Shown here: in pieces, positions 16,589 through 25,369 of the stretch
How the letters are laid out: every line of letters begins with the position of its first letter
Position numbering within the stretch: position 1 is the first letter of the stretch
NCBI RefSeq assembly: GCF_014697545.1
Contig: NZ_JACJSA010000012.1
Span: forward strand, 1-64,000
Direction of reading: 5' to 3'
Source: Oscillatoria sp. FACHB-1407
GTDB taxonomy: Bacteria > Cyanobacteriota > Cyanobacteriia > Elainellales > Elainellaceae
Length of the DNA stretch: 64,000 nucleotides
Notes under the pieces: model-generated
Seen by the model: the letters and a program-made list of their open reading frames with translations, nothing else
The model's database searches: none
What the model was told of the DNA's origin: nothing
Translations under genes and position numbers: made by a program

Positions 16589-17557
16589 TTAGACGACCTT
16601 CAGATTGGGATATTCGCTAATCACATCGTCCGACGTGAGCACATCGCCTTCCGCTTGAGGACTCCACAACACCTCAACGGCTAACAACTGGTCACTAGGA
16701 ATCGCACCAATTTGCGATAACGCCCGACGCACATCTTCGGTGCTATTTACCGCAGGCAGTTGTAACTTGCCCTGTGTGGCAACCAGGATTGTGGCAATGA
16801 TGTATTCACCTGGAGCATCCGGAGTGGCTAACTCACCACCTGCCGCAGGCAATTCGCCACTCGTAGCCGCCTGTCTCAGTTGGTTGTTGACATTAGAAAC
16901 GCTTTCACTGGTGAACTTGCTGCGTTCGGTTAACGCCAACCGATTAAACATGCCCTCTGCCGCAGGCAAGCTGGTTTGCTGAGAAGCAGACCCCGCATAC
17001 ACCCAATACTCAGGGTGACGCAGCAATGAGAGCGTCGTTTCCTGTAACACCTGGGTTAACCCTTCAGATGAACCCGTATTTGCAGTAGATGCCAAGCGGT
17101 TCAAGTCAGCCTGGAGCGATCGCGCCCCTGCCAATAAACCCACTTGTAGCTGGGCGATCGAGACGGTTTGGGTGCCGTAGCCGCTACCATAGCTGTCACT
17201 ATACCCATCCACTTCACCCGTGCGACGGAAGCTTCTGACTAAAAAGCTGGCGATCGAGATAAACAACAGAATTGAAAACAGACCTCCAAAACCGCCACCA
17301 ATGCCAAACACTGGGACGATGAAGGGGAAGCCAAAGCCACCACCCGGATAGTAGCCACCTCCGGGAGGAGTGTAGGTACGGCTGGGTGGAGCATAGGTGC
17401 GGCTGGGTGCTCTAAAGTTGCCACCACCAATTCGACCACCACTGCGTCCTGCCGCCAGGGCACCGCCCGCTTGACCCAAGACAAGCGTTACTACGAGGGC
17501 AAAGACCAGGAACGGCTTCACCAGGGGCTTAATAAATGCAAACAGTTTTTTGTACAT
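16589..17557 (-). CDS. DUF1517 family membrane-associated protein
   Basis: A 322-aa protein. The N-terminus (MYKKLFAFIKPLVKPFLVF...) is a signal or membrane segment ending near ALAAGRSGGRIGGG. A Gly/Arg/Pro/Tyr-rich linker follows to about residue 85, then a membrane segment, FIVPVFGIGGGFGGLFSILLFISIASFLV (about 80-108). The soluble C-terminal domain (about 130-322) carries the DUF1517 features: VSIAQLQVGLLAGARSLQ, LRHPEYWVYAG, and YIIATILVATQGKLQLP. DUF1517 proteins are found in cyanobacteria and chloroplasts; their role is unknown to me. It is a single gene transcribed leftward. Confidence 0.8.
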   Translation of the reverse strand: MYKKLFAFIKPLVKPFLVFALVVTLVLGQAGGALAAGRSGGRIGGGNFRAPSRTYAPPSRTYTPPGGGYYPGGGFGFPFIVPVFGIGGGFGGLFSILLFISIASFLVRSFRRTGEVDGYSDSYGSGYGTQTVSIAQLQVGLLAGARSLQADLNRLASTANTGSSEGLTQVLQETTLSLLRHPEYWVYAGSASQQTSLPAAEGMFNRLALTERSKFTSESVSNVNNQLRQAATSGELPAAGGELATPDAPGEYIIATILVATQGKLQLPAVNSTEDVRRALSQIGAIPSDQLLAVEVLWSPQAEGDVLTSDDVISEYPNLKVV

Positions 17558-17768
17558 AAGGATTGAGCCTATTCAAACTAACTCAGGGCGAATTGCGATG
17601 ATGCCGACTGCAATTGGTTTGGCTCGTGACCGCAAATCCGAGTGATATAAGCAGATTCGGTTAACTAAACGTTACACATTGATTCATACCTCTAATTTAC
17701 CGCCTTCCGAGGAGGATAGCGGGTGGGCTTAAGGCAGATTTTAGAGAGATAACCGTACAGAATAACGT

Positions 17769-17821
17769 TTTCGTGAAGCGACGCGATTAGTTTCGTGAAG
17801 CGACGCGATTAATCGCGTCTC
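17769..17821. repeat. Two 21-bp direct repeats and a palindrome after thiS
   Basis: TTTCGTGAAGCGACGCGATTA occurs at 17769-17789 and 17791-17811. The second copy continues into a palindrome, GCGACGCGATTAATCGCGTCTC (arms 17800-17821). It lies just beyond the thiS stop and may fold in the 3' end of the thiE-thiS message; no T-run is seen. Confidence 0.55.
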
Positions 17822-17830
17822 TCCACGAAA

Positions 17831-18061
17831 TCATCCACCACCCACGATGGTGACAATCTCCAGGCGATCGCCTTCCTTCACTTCCGTTGTGTCCCAAAAT
17901 TGCCGATGCAGGATCTCACCGTTATATTCCACGGCAACCAGTCGCGGGTTCATGCCCAACTGCTCTAAAAGCTGCGGCAAGGACTTACCAGAGGAGCACT
18001 GACGGGTTTCACCGTTGACCTGGATCGTGATGTCGTTCACTGAATTCAATCCACTAGACAT
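17831..18061 (-). CDS. thiS: Sulfur carrier protein ThiS
   Basis: A 76-aa ubiquitin-fold protein that carries sulfur as a thiocarboxylate to build the thiazole ring of thiamine. The sequence has ITIQVNGETRQC, a central LLEQLGMNPRLVAVEYNGEILHR and the required C-terminal GG (ends TIVGGG). I chose ATG 18061 (MSSGLNS); a longer frame from 18169 would lie inside thiE. The start overlaps the thiE stop by 8 bases, so the two are probably co-translated. Confidence 0.9.
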   Translation of the reverse strand: MSSGLNSVNDITIQVNGETRQCSSGKSLPQLLEQLGMNPRLVAVEYNGEILHRQFWDTTEVKEGDRLEIVTIVGGG

Positions 18062-19133
18062 GATGGCGATCGCGTTGAGCGCGAGTAACTTGAGACAACA
18101 AGAATTGAGTGACGAGGGTGGGATCTTCGGCGTGCATAATGGCACGTACCACAGCAACGCGATCGGCACCCGACGCTACCACATCATTTATATTGTTGGC
18201 ATCAATGCCGCCAATGGCAAACCAGGGAATCGGGGAGTGAGCGACCGCATGACGAATATAGTCATGTCCTGCCGCCGCTTTTCCGGCTTTGGTGGGCGTT
18301 TCGTAGACCGGGCCCACACCGATGTAGTCGGCTCTCTCTTGAATGGCGCGATGCATCTCATCCGGGTTCGTGGTCGAGCGACCGATAATGCGGTGAGAAC
18401 CCAACACCTGACGGGCAAAGGCGATCGGCACATCCTGTTGCCCCAGATGCACGCCATCAGCATCGACAGCTAGTGCCAGATCGACGCGATCGTTCATGAT
18501 GAAAAGGGCATCGTAGCGGTGGCAGATCTGTTTTAATTTCTCAGCGTTTTGTAGACGAACCGTATCGTCCGTCGATTTGTCGCGATATTGCACCAGGGTT
18601 AGCCCACCCCGGAGAGCCGCTTCTACGACAGAAAAGAGATTTTCTTGCGGAGACGTGACGAGATAGAGGGGCGATCGCGCCAGTTTGTGATGGCGTTGAG
18701 AACCAATCAAGTTACTTTCCAAGGTATAGACGCGGTAGCGCATCTGCTTACAAGCCGTTCCCATTTCCGGGGAATAGAGCTTGCCGTATTCTTCTAGAAC
18801 CCGCAAAGCTTCTTGCACGCGACAGAAATTGGCTTGCAACACCTGTTGCAGGTTGGCGCGTTGTTCCTCGTTGGGGTGGCTCAACTCTGTCCCTGGATCA
18901 CCGGGCGTATCTCGTGCCGCCCGAATCTCAGCCTTATGCCAGTGGGCTAACTCCTGTCGCAGGTGTTTGCACTCTGCTGTAAAATCAGCATGATTTAAGC
19001 CAAACCGACACCACTCTTCAATAATTCGCAGCCCTTCACGAGCACGGTCTAAGTTTGCATCCAAAATTCGATAGACGGCGTGTTCAATTGGATTGTTATG
19101 GCTATTTAGTTCGCCCATTCGTCTTCCTCGCAA
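18054..19133 (-). CDS. thiE: Thiamine-phosphate synthase, long cyanobacterial form
   Basis: A 359-aa protein. It joins hydroxymethylpyrimidine diphosphate and thiazole phosphate to thiamine phosphate. Residues about 15-140 are an extra helical domain (HAVYRILDANLDRAREGLRI...), a common N-terminal extension of cyanobacterial ThiE. The TIM-barrel part (about 150-359) shows LYLVTS, LVQYRDKSTDD, FIMNDRVDLALAVDADGVHLGQQD, IIGRSTTNPDE, YIGVGPVYETPTKA and FAIGGIDANN. It forms an operon with thiS. A more internal start at residue 6 (MGELNSH) is possible. Confidence 0.93.
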   Translation of the reverse strand: MRGRRMGELNSHNNPIEHAVYRILDANLDRAREGLRIIEEWCRFGLNHADFTAECKHLRQELAHWHKAEIRAARDTPGDPGTELSHPNEEQRANLQQVLQANFCRVQEALRVLEEYGKLYSPEMGTACKQMRYRVYTLESNLIGSQRHHKLARSPLYLVTSPQENLFSVVEAALRGGLTLVQYRDKSTDDTVRLQNAEKLKQICHRYDALFIMNDRVDLALAVDADGVHLGQQDVPIAFARQVLGSHRIIGRSTTNPDEMHRAIQERADYIGVGPVYETPTKAGKAAAGHDYIRHAVAHSPIPWFAIGGIDANNINDVVASGADRVAVVRAIMHAEDPTLVTQFLLSQVTRAQRDRHHV

Positions 19134-19175
19134 TATCTCCTCACTGCACCTTAAAGGCTATCTGGCATCAGTGCC

Positions 19176-19579
19176 TCATTGCCGCAATTTTTCTAGCAAC
19201 CCCTCTCGCAGTTGCCGATCTGCCTCAAGCTGTTGTGCTGACTGTCTTGCTTGTTCTTCAGCTTAAAGCGTAACCAATAACAGGTGCCTGTTAGCACAAC
19301 AAAAAAGTCAGATCCGCGAAAGTCCCGGTTCATGCTCTGGTTTTCGCTGTAGTAGACAAACATATTGCCGCCTACAAAGAAATCGGTGCGATCGCTAAAG
19401 ACTTGTTGCACAGAACGAATCAAAACGTTCATGGCAATGCGGTGACGGTTGGTTGCCAACGGTTCTCCGTCGTCAAAAATCAAGTCAGTCGGGGGTGGCG
19501 GTGGAGTCCACTCCGGAGCAATCAGGGCTTGAGGTTGTTGAGTAGCATCTATTGACACGGTTGAGTCCCCAACGTTCAC
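19176..19579 (-). pseudogene. Decayed Uma2-family (DUF820) gene
   Basis: The first 93 or so codons match the N-terminus of Uma2-family putative nucleases common in cyanobacteria (TDLIFDDGEPLATNRHRIAM, FFVGGNMFVYYSENQ, DFRGSDFFVVL). After FFVVL the frame runs into unrelated residues and stops at 19193. In another frame the following DNA reads AEEQARQSAQQLEAD...LLEKLRQ, the typical coiled-coil Uma2 end, stopping at 19176-19178. The PD-(D/E)XK core between them is missing. The gene has therefore lost its catalytic middle by a deletion and is frameshifted. Confidence 0.75.
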
Positions 19580-19721
19580 TCTCTCCTAGCATATAGCACC
19601 TGACAGAAGGGCGTAGTGCGATCGCAGGTTGATCAACAGTGCCTAACCAACAGCTTAAAGCTCATCGGGATTGGGGGTTAACGTCAGCAACGTTGAGGAA
19701 TTTAGAGAGCTAGATCTGAAA

Positions 19722-20330
19722 TCAATGGCTACTTGTTGTAATCACTTGAGCCTCTGGCTCCAAAATGCAGATACAATAACCCTTCTCAACACGAGTCACA
19801 ATGGTTTCATCGCCACGTTGAGTGATCTTGCCGACTAGCTCAATCAACCGTTGCACGTCAGATTCCACTCGAAAAATACTGTAATAGTGATTATCAATTG
19901 CGATCGCCTGCAAAGGTTGGTCTAAATCGGGCACACAAATATCCACCTGCTGATATTGCTGCCGCGACACCAGAATGCGACACGTTGCAGGGGCAGGTAA
20001 GGAAACGGTTGACCCCTGACGGGTGAGATCCTTGAGAGATTGAGCATCCGGTTCCCATATCCAAATGCCGTAGACCTTGCTGGCTTTTGTAATGGCGATC
20101 TGGTCACCCCGATAGCTGAGCTTGACAATGATGCCTAGCAACTTACGGCAATCTGGAACTGCCTTGAAAAAACTATAGAAGCGATCGCCAATTTGAATAG
20201 CAGCAATGGGGCGGTCCAGATCAGGCACTTGAACTCGCCCCGATGAATATTGGTCACGAGACATCAGAATCAGGCAGGGAGCCGGACCTGCACGGTGAGC
20301 CGATAGGGGCTGAACCTGCAATTGCATCAC
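19722..20330 (-). CDS. Hypothetical protein made of two repeats
   Basis: A 202-aa protein with an internal duplication of about 85 residues: PCLILMSRDQYSSGRVQVPDL / ATCRILVSRQQYQQVDICVPDL, then IAAIQIGDRFYSFF / LQAIAIDNHYYSIF, YRGDQIAITKA / QRGDETIVTRV and IWEPDAQ / ILEPEAQ. No signal peptide or membrane segment is seen. I do not know the family. The internal ATG at residue 23 (MSRDQ) could be the real start. Single gene, read leftward. Confidence 0.65.
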   Translation of the reverse strand: MMQLQVQPLSAHRAGPAPCLILMSRDQYSSGRVQVPDLDRPIAAIQIGDRFYSFFKAVPDCRKLLGIIVKLSYRGDQIAITKASKVYGIWIWEPDAQSLKDLTRQGSTVSLPAPATCRILVSRQQYQQVDICVPDLDQPLQAIAIDNHYYSIFRVESDVQRLIELVGKITQRGDETIVTRVEKGYCICILEPEAQVITTSSH

Positions 20331-20407
20331 TCGGACAATTAAGAGAGTATCACTTTATATTTTCAGCTAAAACACGAAGAATCAGCAATTTTATAGAAGA
20401 GAGAAAA

Positions 20408-21112
20408 TTACATTCGCGATTTCGGTTCTGGGTAACGATACGTGAGCCACTTACTCGTTTGTAGTTTCATGCCTACCAGCATCTCAGCAAATCTCACTCC
20501 GGCAGCGACCGCATCAATACAAGGCACTCCTAAACGCTGAGTCAATTGTCGATCTAATCCACCCATCCCCGCACAGCCCAGAATAATGGCTTCCGCGCCA
20601 TCGAGTGTTAGAGCCAGATGTCCCATTTTGGCTAATCCTTCGACGATCGCCTCTGGGTCTGACTCACAATCCAACACAGGTAGATCCACACAGCGAATCG
20701 AAGCACAGCGATCGCTCAAGCCTGTCTTCTTAACGATTGCCTCAACCATATGGTGACTGCGCTGTAACGTGGTTACCACCGACCATCGAGGGGCGATCGC
20801 ATTTGCCGCATACATAGAGGCTTCGGCAATCCCAACCACAGGCTTCAGCGTCACCTCTCGCACCGCATCCACCCCCGGATCACCCCAGCACGCCAATACA
20901 AAGCCGTCAAACTCTGCTTCGTCCTTTTCCACCTCCGCCAGCACATGGGGAATTGCCAGATATTCGTCGTAATAGCTCTCGATCGATTCCGGACCGTGGG
21001 CAGGGCAGGTTGCTACTATTTCGGTGCCCGGTGCAGCGTGAGTAGCGGCAATGCGCCCAATCGAACTGGTCATTGCAGCACTAGTATTCGGATTGATGAC
21101 CTTTAATCGCAT
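20408..21112 (-). CDS. Aspartate/glutamate/hydantoin racemase family protein
   Basis: A 234-aa protein with the N-terminal VINPNTSAAMTSSI of hydantoin-racemase-like enzymes, the first catalytic cysteine in VLACWGDPGVDA (about 74-85) and the second in IILGCAGMGG (about 177-186). The family acts by a two-cysteine, cofactor-free proton transfer, racemising hydantoins or allantoin-like compounds or amino acids. Length is normal for the family. No hydantoinase gene is nearby, so the substrate cannot be assigned. Confidence 0.82.
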   Translation of the reverse strand: MRLKVINPNTSAAMTSSIGRIAATHAAPGTEIVATCPAHGPESIESYYDEYLAIPHVLAEVEKDEAEFDGFVLACWGDPGVDAVREVTLKPVVGIAEASMYAANAIAPRWSVVTTLQRSHHMVEAIVKKTGLSDRCASIRCVDLPVLDCESDPEAIVEGLAKMGHLALTLDGAEAIILGCAGMGGLDRQLTQRLGVPCIDAVAAGVRFAEMLVGMKLQTSKWLTYRYPEPKSRM

Positions 21113-21282
21113 AACGCTTAACTCGCAAAAGAAGGCAATCCCAAATTTACAGAATCAAGGCGATCGCAGCAGTCATCAACGATTCACTACGCCGTTATCT
21201 CTCCCTATCCTTTTGCTCCTGCCACTCTTGCAAACGATGCGTTACGCCGCGCTAACAGCACATTAGGCGATCGCTTTCAATG

Positions 21283-21828
21283 TTATGAATAGGTCGGCTC
21301 ATAGGTAACAGGTTTGCGGAGTTTGCGGGTCGTCAAGAAAAATTCAATCTTCAATTCTCCCAGTTGCAGCAAATCCCCATCTTGAAGGGTGCGGCGTTCC
21401 CGGTGAATAAGGCGACGACGATTGACAAATGTTCCATTGCTACTGCCCACATCTGCAATATACACACCATCGATGGGATGATAGCCCACTACAGCATGGC
21501 AACGCGATACAGAACTATCGGGAATAGTGATGGCACAGGTCGCATCCCTTCCAATCAACCAGGTCGAATTACTTTCTACTAAACAATTTTTCTGGTCAGA
21601 ATTGAGATTGGTCACTAAAAATGTGGTTTGGGCTGTCACCACAATTTGAATATAGGATGCAGTCAATTGACAGCGTTGAGGGCAGTCTAAAATACGTTGA
21701 GCAACAGCAATGACTTCATCTCGGTTGTAGTTACAATCTGCCAATAAAGCATCTGTTAAGGTTGGGTTTCGCTCTAAAAAACTCAGAGGATTGTGACCAG
21801 AAACACTGGAAGTTGTGAAGTTGAACAT
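21283..21828 (-). CDS. FHA-domain protein
   Basis: A 181-aa protein. The forkhead-associated domain occupies about 75-165: WLIGRDATCAITIPDSSVSRCHAVVGYHPIDG, then VYIADVGSSNGTFVNRRRL. The key GR, S..H and NGT residues for phosphothreonine binding are present. The N-terminal 70 residues are helical and of unknown role. Such proteins link Ser/Thr kinase signalling to other functions; no kinase gene is adjacent. Confidence 0.85.
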   Translation of the reverse strand: MFNFTTSSVSGHNPLSFLERNPTLTDALLADCNYNRDEVIAVAQRILDCPQRCQLTASYIQIVVTAQTTFLVTNLNSDQKNCLVESNSTWLIGRDATCAITIPDSSVSRCHAVVGYHPIDGVYIADVGSSNGTFVNRRRLIHRERRTLQDGDLLQLGELKIEFFLTTRKLRKPVTYEPTYS

Positions 21829-22407
21829 AACAATGGATTCACGCTGTGCGATGACAATGGTTTACAAATCGCCAGACCTTTAAACCCTGATTTAAAAATC
21901 GATCGCTATCTGAAAAAAGATATGTCAATGAAGCGTCACTCAACTAGAAACCCTAGTTTGAAAAGCACGTTAAAACTACCCTAATATCGGGCAAATTACC
22001 CTTAAGTTGTAGGCAATGTTTCAGCAGCGACTAATGTATTGAGATGCATCGAAGCGGTCTGAACTGGCAGATTGCACACATCTGATTTAGCACCTTCAGC
22101 CGCACTGATAGAACAGTTGAGGAAGATTAAATAGGATAGCTTCATGGTTGTGCAACCCTCACATCAGACAAGTTCATCAAAACTTTATAAAACGTCTTAA
22201 AAATGTGAGTTCTTTAAAGTTTTATTGAACCGACTTGTCCGTGATGATACCAATTTTCTACGAGAACTAAATTTTTACCCCTTTATGACGCAGCTATACA
22301 TCAAGTGAATGAAATGTTGATAGCAACAAACCGTAGGCCGATCTGGGAAACACAATAGCTTCTTCTCTTTTACAAGGTCAGGTGAATCGCAAAAACTAAA
22401 TGCTGTT
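21829..22407. other. Intergenic stretch, nothing clear
   Basis: AT-rich DNA between the divergent FHA gene and the nitrilase-family gene. It presumably holds their promoters. I see no RNA gene, terminator or protein-coding frame I would support. Confidence 0.4.
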
Positions 22408-22692
22408 TTGAGTTATCAACCTTTGCCAGAAAAGCGAAAATCATTTTTTCAATGGTTACCCATTCAGCTTGAAATAGATCGTTGTTCACCAAAACTTCAA
22501 CAGATAATCCGGGTTTATTTATTTTCTGATGAAAATAAATTTATATTCCAGACTAGAATTCTAGGAGCTGTAATACAAATTCATTCAGAACCTGTCCTCC
22601 TTTTGGGGGAAAATCTAAGATTAAATGATGACAAGCACCCGTTTACGGGTATTTTCACAACCGATCCTCGTTTCACCACGCTACGTCTATGA
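22408..22692 (+). CDS. Possible small protein ahead of the nitrilase-family gene
   Basis: A 94-aa open frame from TTG 22408 (SYQPLPEKRKSFF...), overlapping the next ATG by 4 bases (ATGA), which suggests coupling. No ATG start, clear ribosome binding site or known family is seen, so it may be a chance frame. Confidence 0.35.
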   Translation: MSYQPLPEKRKSFFQWLPIQLEIDRCSPKLQQIIRVYLFSDENKFIFQTRILGAVIQIHSEPVLLLGENLRLNDDKHPFTGIFTTDPRFTTLRL

Positions 22693-23501
22693 AGTCTTAT
22701 CTGGCTGCTGCGGTGCAGATGAATAGTCTGCCTGATTTAGAAAAAAATTTGGCACAAGCTGAAGATCTAATTGATCTGGCTGTACGCCAGGGGGCAGAGT
22801 TAATTGGGTTGCCAGAAAACTTCTCGTTTTTAGGAGACGAAGTCGCCAAGATGAAACAGGCAGAGGCGATCGCCCAAGCCAGTGAAAAGTTTTTGCGGAC
22901 AATGGCGCAACGTTACCAGGTGACGCTGTTGGGGGGCGGTTTCCCAGTGCCTACGGATGGGGGCAAAGTCAACAACACTGCCTTGTTAGTGGGTCCCAAT
23001 GGGGAGAATCTGGCTCGCTACGAAAAAGTTCACCTGTTTGATGTCAACCTGCCCGATGGCAACACCTATCAGGAATCGCAAACTGTCCTGGCAGGCATCC
23101 AACTCCCTCCCGTGCATCCCTCTAAAGAGTTGGGGCACATCGGCTTGTCAGTTTGCTACGATGTCCGCTTCCCAGAACTCTACCGCCATCTCTCTCAAAT
23201 GGGAGCGGAAGTTCTCTTTGTCCCCGCTGCATTTACGGCATATACCGGAAAAGACCACTGGCAGGTGCTGCTTCAGGCACGAGCGATCGAAAATACCTGC
23301 TATGTCGTCGCTCCAGCACAGACGGGACGACACAACTCGCTGCGACAGTCTCATGGTCATGCGGTCATTATTGACCCGTGGGGTGTGGTGCTGGCAGACG
23401 CAGGTGACAAACCCGGAGTGGCGATCGCCTCGATTGAGCCATCTCGACTAGAACAGGTGCGGCGACAAATGCCCTCCCTCAAACACCGAGTTTTTGTCTA
23501 G
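22689..23501 (+). CDS. Carbon-nitrogen hydrolase (nitrilase superfamily, Nit-like)
   Basis: A 270-aa enzyme with the Glu-Lys-Cys triad in LPENFSFLG (about 41-49), YEKVHLFDVNLPDG (about 115-128) and LSVCYDVRFPELYR (about 155-168). Length and the YEKVHLFD motif resemble the Nit1/Nit2 omega-amidase or deaminated-glutathione amidase branch, which hydrolyses amide side products of metabolism. It acts in the cytoplasm. The exact substrate cannot be told from sequence. Confidence 0.87.
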   Translation: MKSYLAAAVQMNSLPDLEKNLAQAEDLIDLAVRQGAELIGLPENFSFLGDEVAKMKQAEAIAQASEKFLRTMAQRYQVTLLGGGFPVPTDGGKVNNTALLVGPNGENLARYEKVHLFDVNLPDGNTYQESQTVLAGIQLPPVHPSKELGHIGLSVCYDVRFPELYRHLSQMGAEVLFVPAAFTAYTGKDHWQVLLQARAIENTCYVVAPAQTGRHNSLRQSHGHAVIIDPWGVVLADAGDKPGVAIASIEPSRLEQVRRQMPSLKHRVFV

Positions 23502-23574
23502 CTCTGGCAAATTCTTGCGAATTGGTCCTGGGCGATCGCTGCATCTTGAAAAGAACCATGTACAGTAGACAGCA

Positions 23575-25095
23575 ATGAGTTTTGTTAAGCACATGGTTGA
23601 TCCAATGGCTTGGATAAGCAACATCAGCCCAAATTGCTGGATGGTTCCCTCGTTCCGAGTTCCATCCTTGCTCGCGGCTGCCCCTGAAGCCGAAAGCGGA
23701 CCACTCGTATTAGCGGCAGTCTTGCTGAGTTTGGTTGTGATCTATTTTGCGGCTAAGTTAGGAGGCGAGATTTGTGCTCGCATCAATCTGCCATCGGTGT
23801 TGGGGGAATTAATCGGAGGAGTCATCGTCGGAGTCTCAGCTCTGCATCTCATCGTCTTCCCAGAAGGCTCTGGCACCCCTGATTCAGCCATCCTCTCCTT
23901 TTTGCAGATGACCACTGGGTTAGAACCCGAATCTGCCTTTGGTGTGTTTCAAGCAGAAAGCGAAGTCATTTCCGTTCTGGCAGAATTGGGTGTCATTATT
24001 CTGTTATTCGAGATCGGTCTGGAATCTGATCTAAAAGAGTTAATTCGAGTGGGACCACAAGCCGCCGTGGTCGCTGTGGTGGGGGTAGCCGTCCCGTTTG
24101 CAGCGGGAACTGCCGGATTGATTGCCCTCTTTGGCGTGCCAACCATTCCTGCTGTGTTTGCAGGTGCGGCTCTAACTGCAACCAGCATTGGTATTACAGC
24201 TAAGGTGCTGGCTGAGTTACAACGCCTGAGCTCACGAGAGGGTCAGATCATCATTGGCGCAGCCGTATTGGATGATGTGCTCGGCATTATTGTCCTGGCT
24301 GTGGTTGCCAGTCTGGCAAAGACAGGGGAAATTGAGATTTCTCAGGTTGTCTATTTAATAGTCGGTGCCGCCGTCTTTTTGATTGGGTCGATTTTTTTGG
24401 GACGTTTCCTCAGTCCTTACTTTGTCGCCCTGGTCAACCGGATGAATACTCGTGGGCAACTGCTGTTATCGTCCCTCATCTTTACCTTTGTGCTGGCTTA
24501 CATCGGGGCAGCCATCCAACTAGAGGCCATTTTGGGTGCGTTCGCAGCGGGGTTAGTGCTGGCAGAAACTGAAAAACGGCATGAACTAGAGGAACAGGTT
24601 ATTCCAGTAGCAGACATCCTGGTTCCCATCTTCTTCGTGACAGTGGGAGCCCGAACCGATGTGAGTGTCCTGAATCCCCTTGACCCTGCCAACCGAGAAG
24701 GGTTGATTATCGCGACGTTTTTGATCGTCGTGGCAATCATCGGAAAGGTGGTCACCGGGTTAGCGGTGTTTGGTCAACCGGGCATTAACCGACTGGCGAT
24801 CGGCGTAGGCATGATTCCACGAGGTGAGGTCGGTCTGGTGTTTGTGGGGGTCGGCTCAGCTACGGGTGTGCTGTCACAGTCGCTGGAGGCTGCCATTATT
24901 GTCATGGTGATTTTAACCACGTTTTTGGCTCCGGCGTTGCTGCGGGTGGTATTTCAAGCTGCCCCAACTGAGGGGAGTGTGACAGATCCAGCGATCGCCG
25001 TTTTAGATGGTTCTGATAATCCTCCATTAGTCACCTCTAGCCCACAGACCTCTGCCTCCGAGGTCGAATCGATTCAGGAGTCTCAATCCGGTTAA
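23575..25095 (+). CDS. Cation:proton antiporter (CPA2 family, NhaS3-like)
   Basis: A 506-aa membrane protein with about 12-13 hydrophobic segments from residue 42 on. GGEICARINLPSVLGELIGG (about 64-83) and AAVLDDVLGIIVLA (about 228-241), with paired acidic residues, are typical of the Na+(K+)/H+ exchangers; GAFAAGLVLAETE and MIPRGEVGLVF are also family motifs. The C-terminus is a short acidic tail. In cyanobacteria NhaS3-type exchangers sit in the plasma or thylakoid membrane and control ion balance. The first 30 residues may not be translated; later ATGs at residues 7 and 12 are possible. Confidence 0.85.
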   Translation: MSFVKHMVDPMAWISNISPNCWMVPSFRVPSLLAAAPEAESGPLVLAAVLLSLVVIYFAAKLGGEICARINLPSVLGELIGGVIVGVSALHLIVFPEGSGTPDSAILSFLQMTTGLEPESAFGVFQAESEVISVLAELGVIILLFEIGLESDLKELIRVGPQAAVVAVVGVAVPFAAGTAGLIALFGVPTIPAVFAGAALTATSIGITAKVLAELQRLSSREGQIIIGAAVLDDVLGIIVLAVVASLAKTGEIEISQVVYLIVGAAVFLIGSIFLGRFLSPYFVALVNRMNTRGQLLLSSLIFTFVLAYIGAAIQLEAILGAFAAGLVLAETEKRHELEEQVIPVADILVPIFFVTVGARTDVSVLNPLDPANREGLIIATFLIVVAIIGKVVTGLAVFGQPGINRLAIGVGMIPRGEVGLVFVGVGSATGVLSQSLEAAIIVMVILTTFLAPALLRVVFQAAPTEGSVTDPAIAVLDGSDNPPLVTSSPQTSASEVESIQESQSG

Positions 25096-25369
25096 AGCCA
25101 TCAAACGAGGTGCTAAACTGGCAACGCTTCCCCATTGAAACTCCCTGATTACAAACTGCATTGCACGTATTTACGTTAAAGATTCTTGCCGTTATAGCGG
25201 TTGCAGAGAATTTAGGACATTGAAATCAAACGGGTGTGGGGTGTTACCCCAGTTTGGAACTCTTCTCCTGCACCCCGTCCTAGTTAATCTAGCTGTTGCT
25301 AAAACAAGAAGAATTGTGCAGTGAGGATTCACCTGTGTGATTCATAGCCGGTTTTTGTAGAGGTTTACA
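25096..25369. other. Intergenic with a G/C-rich hairpin
   Basis: A GGGGTGTTACCCC hairpin near 25235-25255 and a CACCCCGTCCTAG stretch resemble the intergenic repeats at 16330-16380 and 45690-45760. No gene is seen. Confidence 0.35.

Noticed and set aside
18015-18473. 152-aa plus-strand frame across thiE
   Set aside because: Antisense to the conserved ThiE barrel; a shadow frame.
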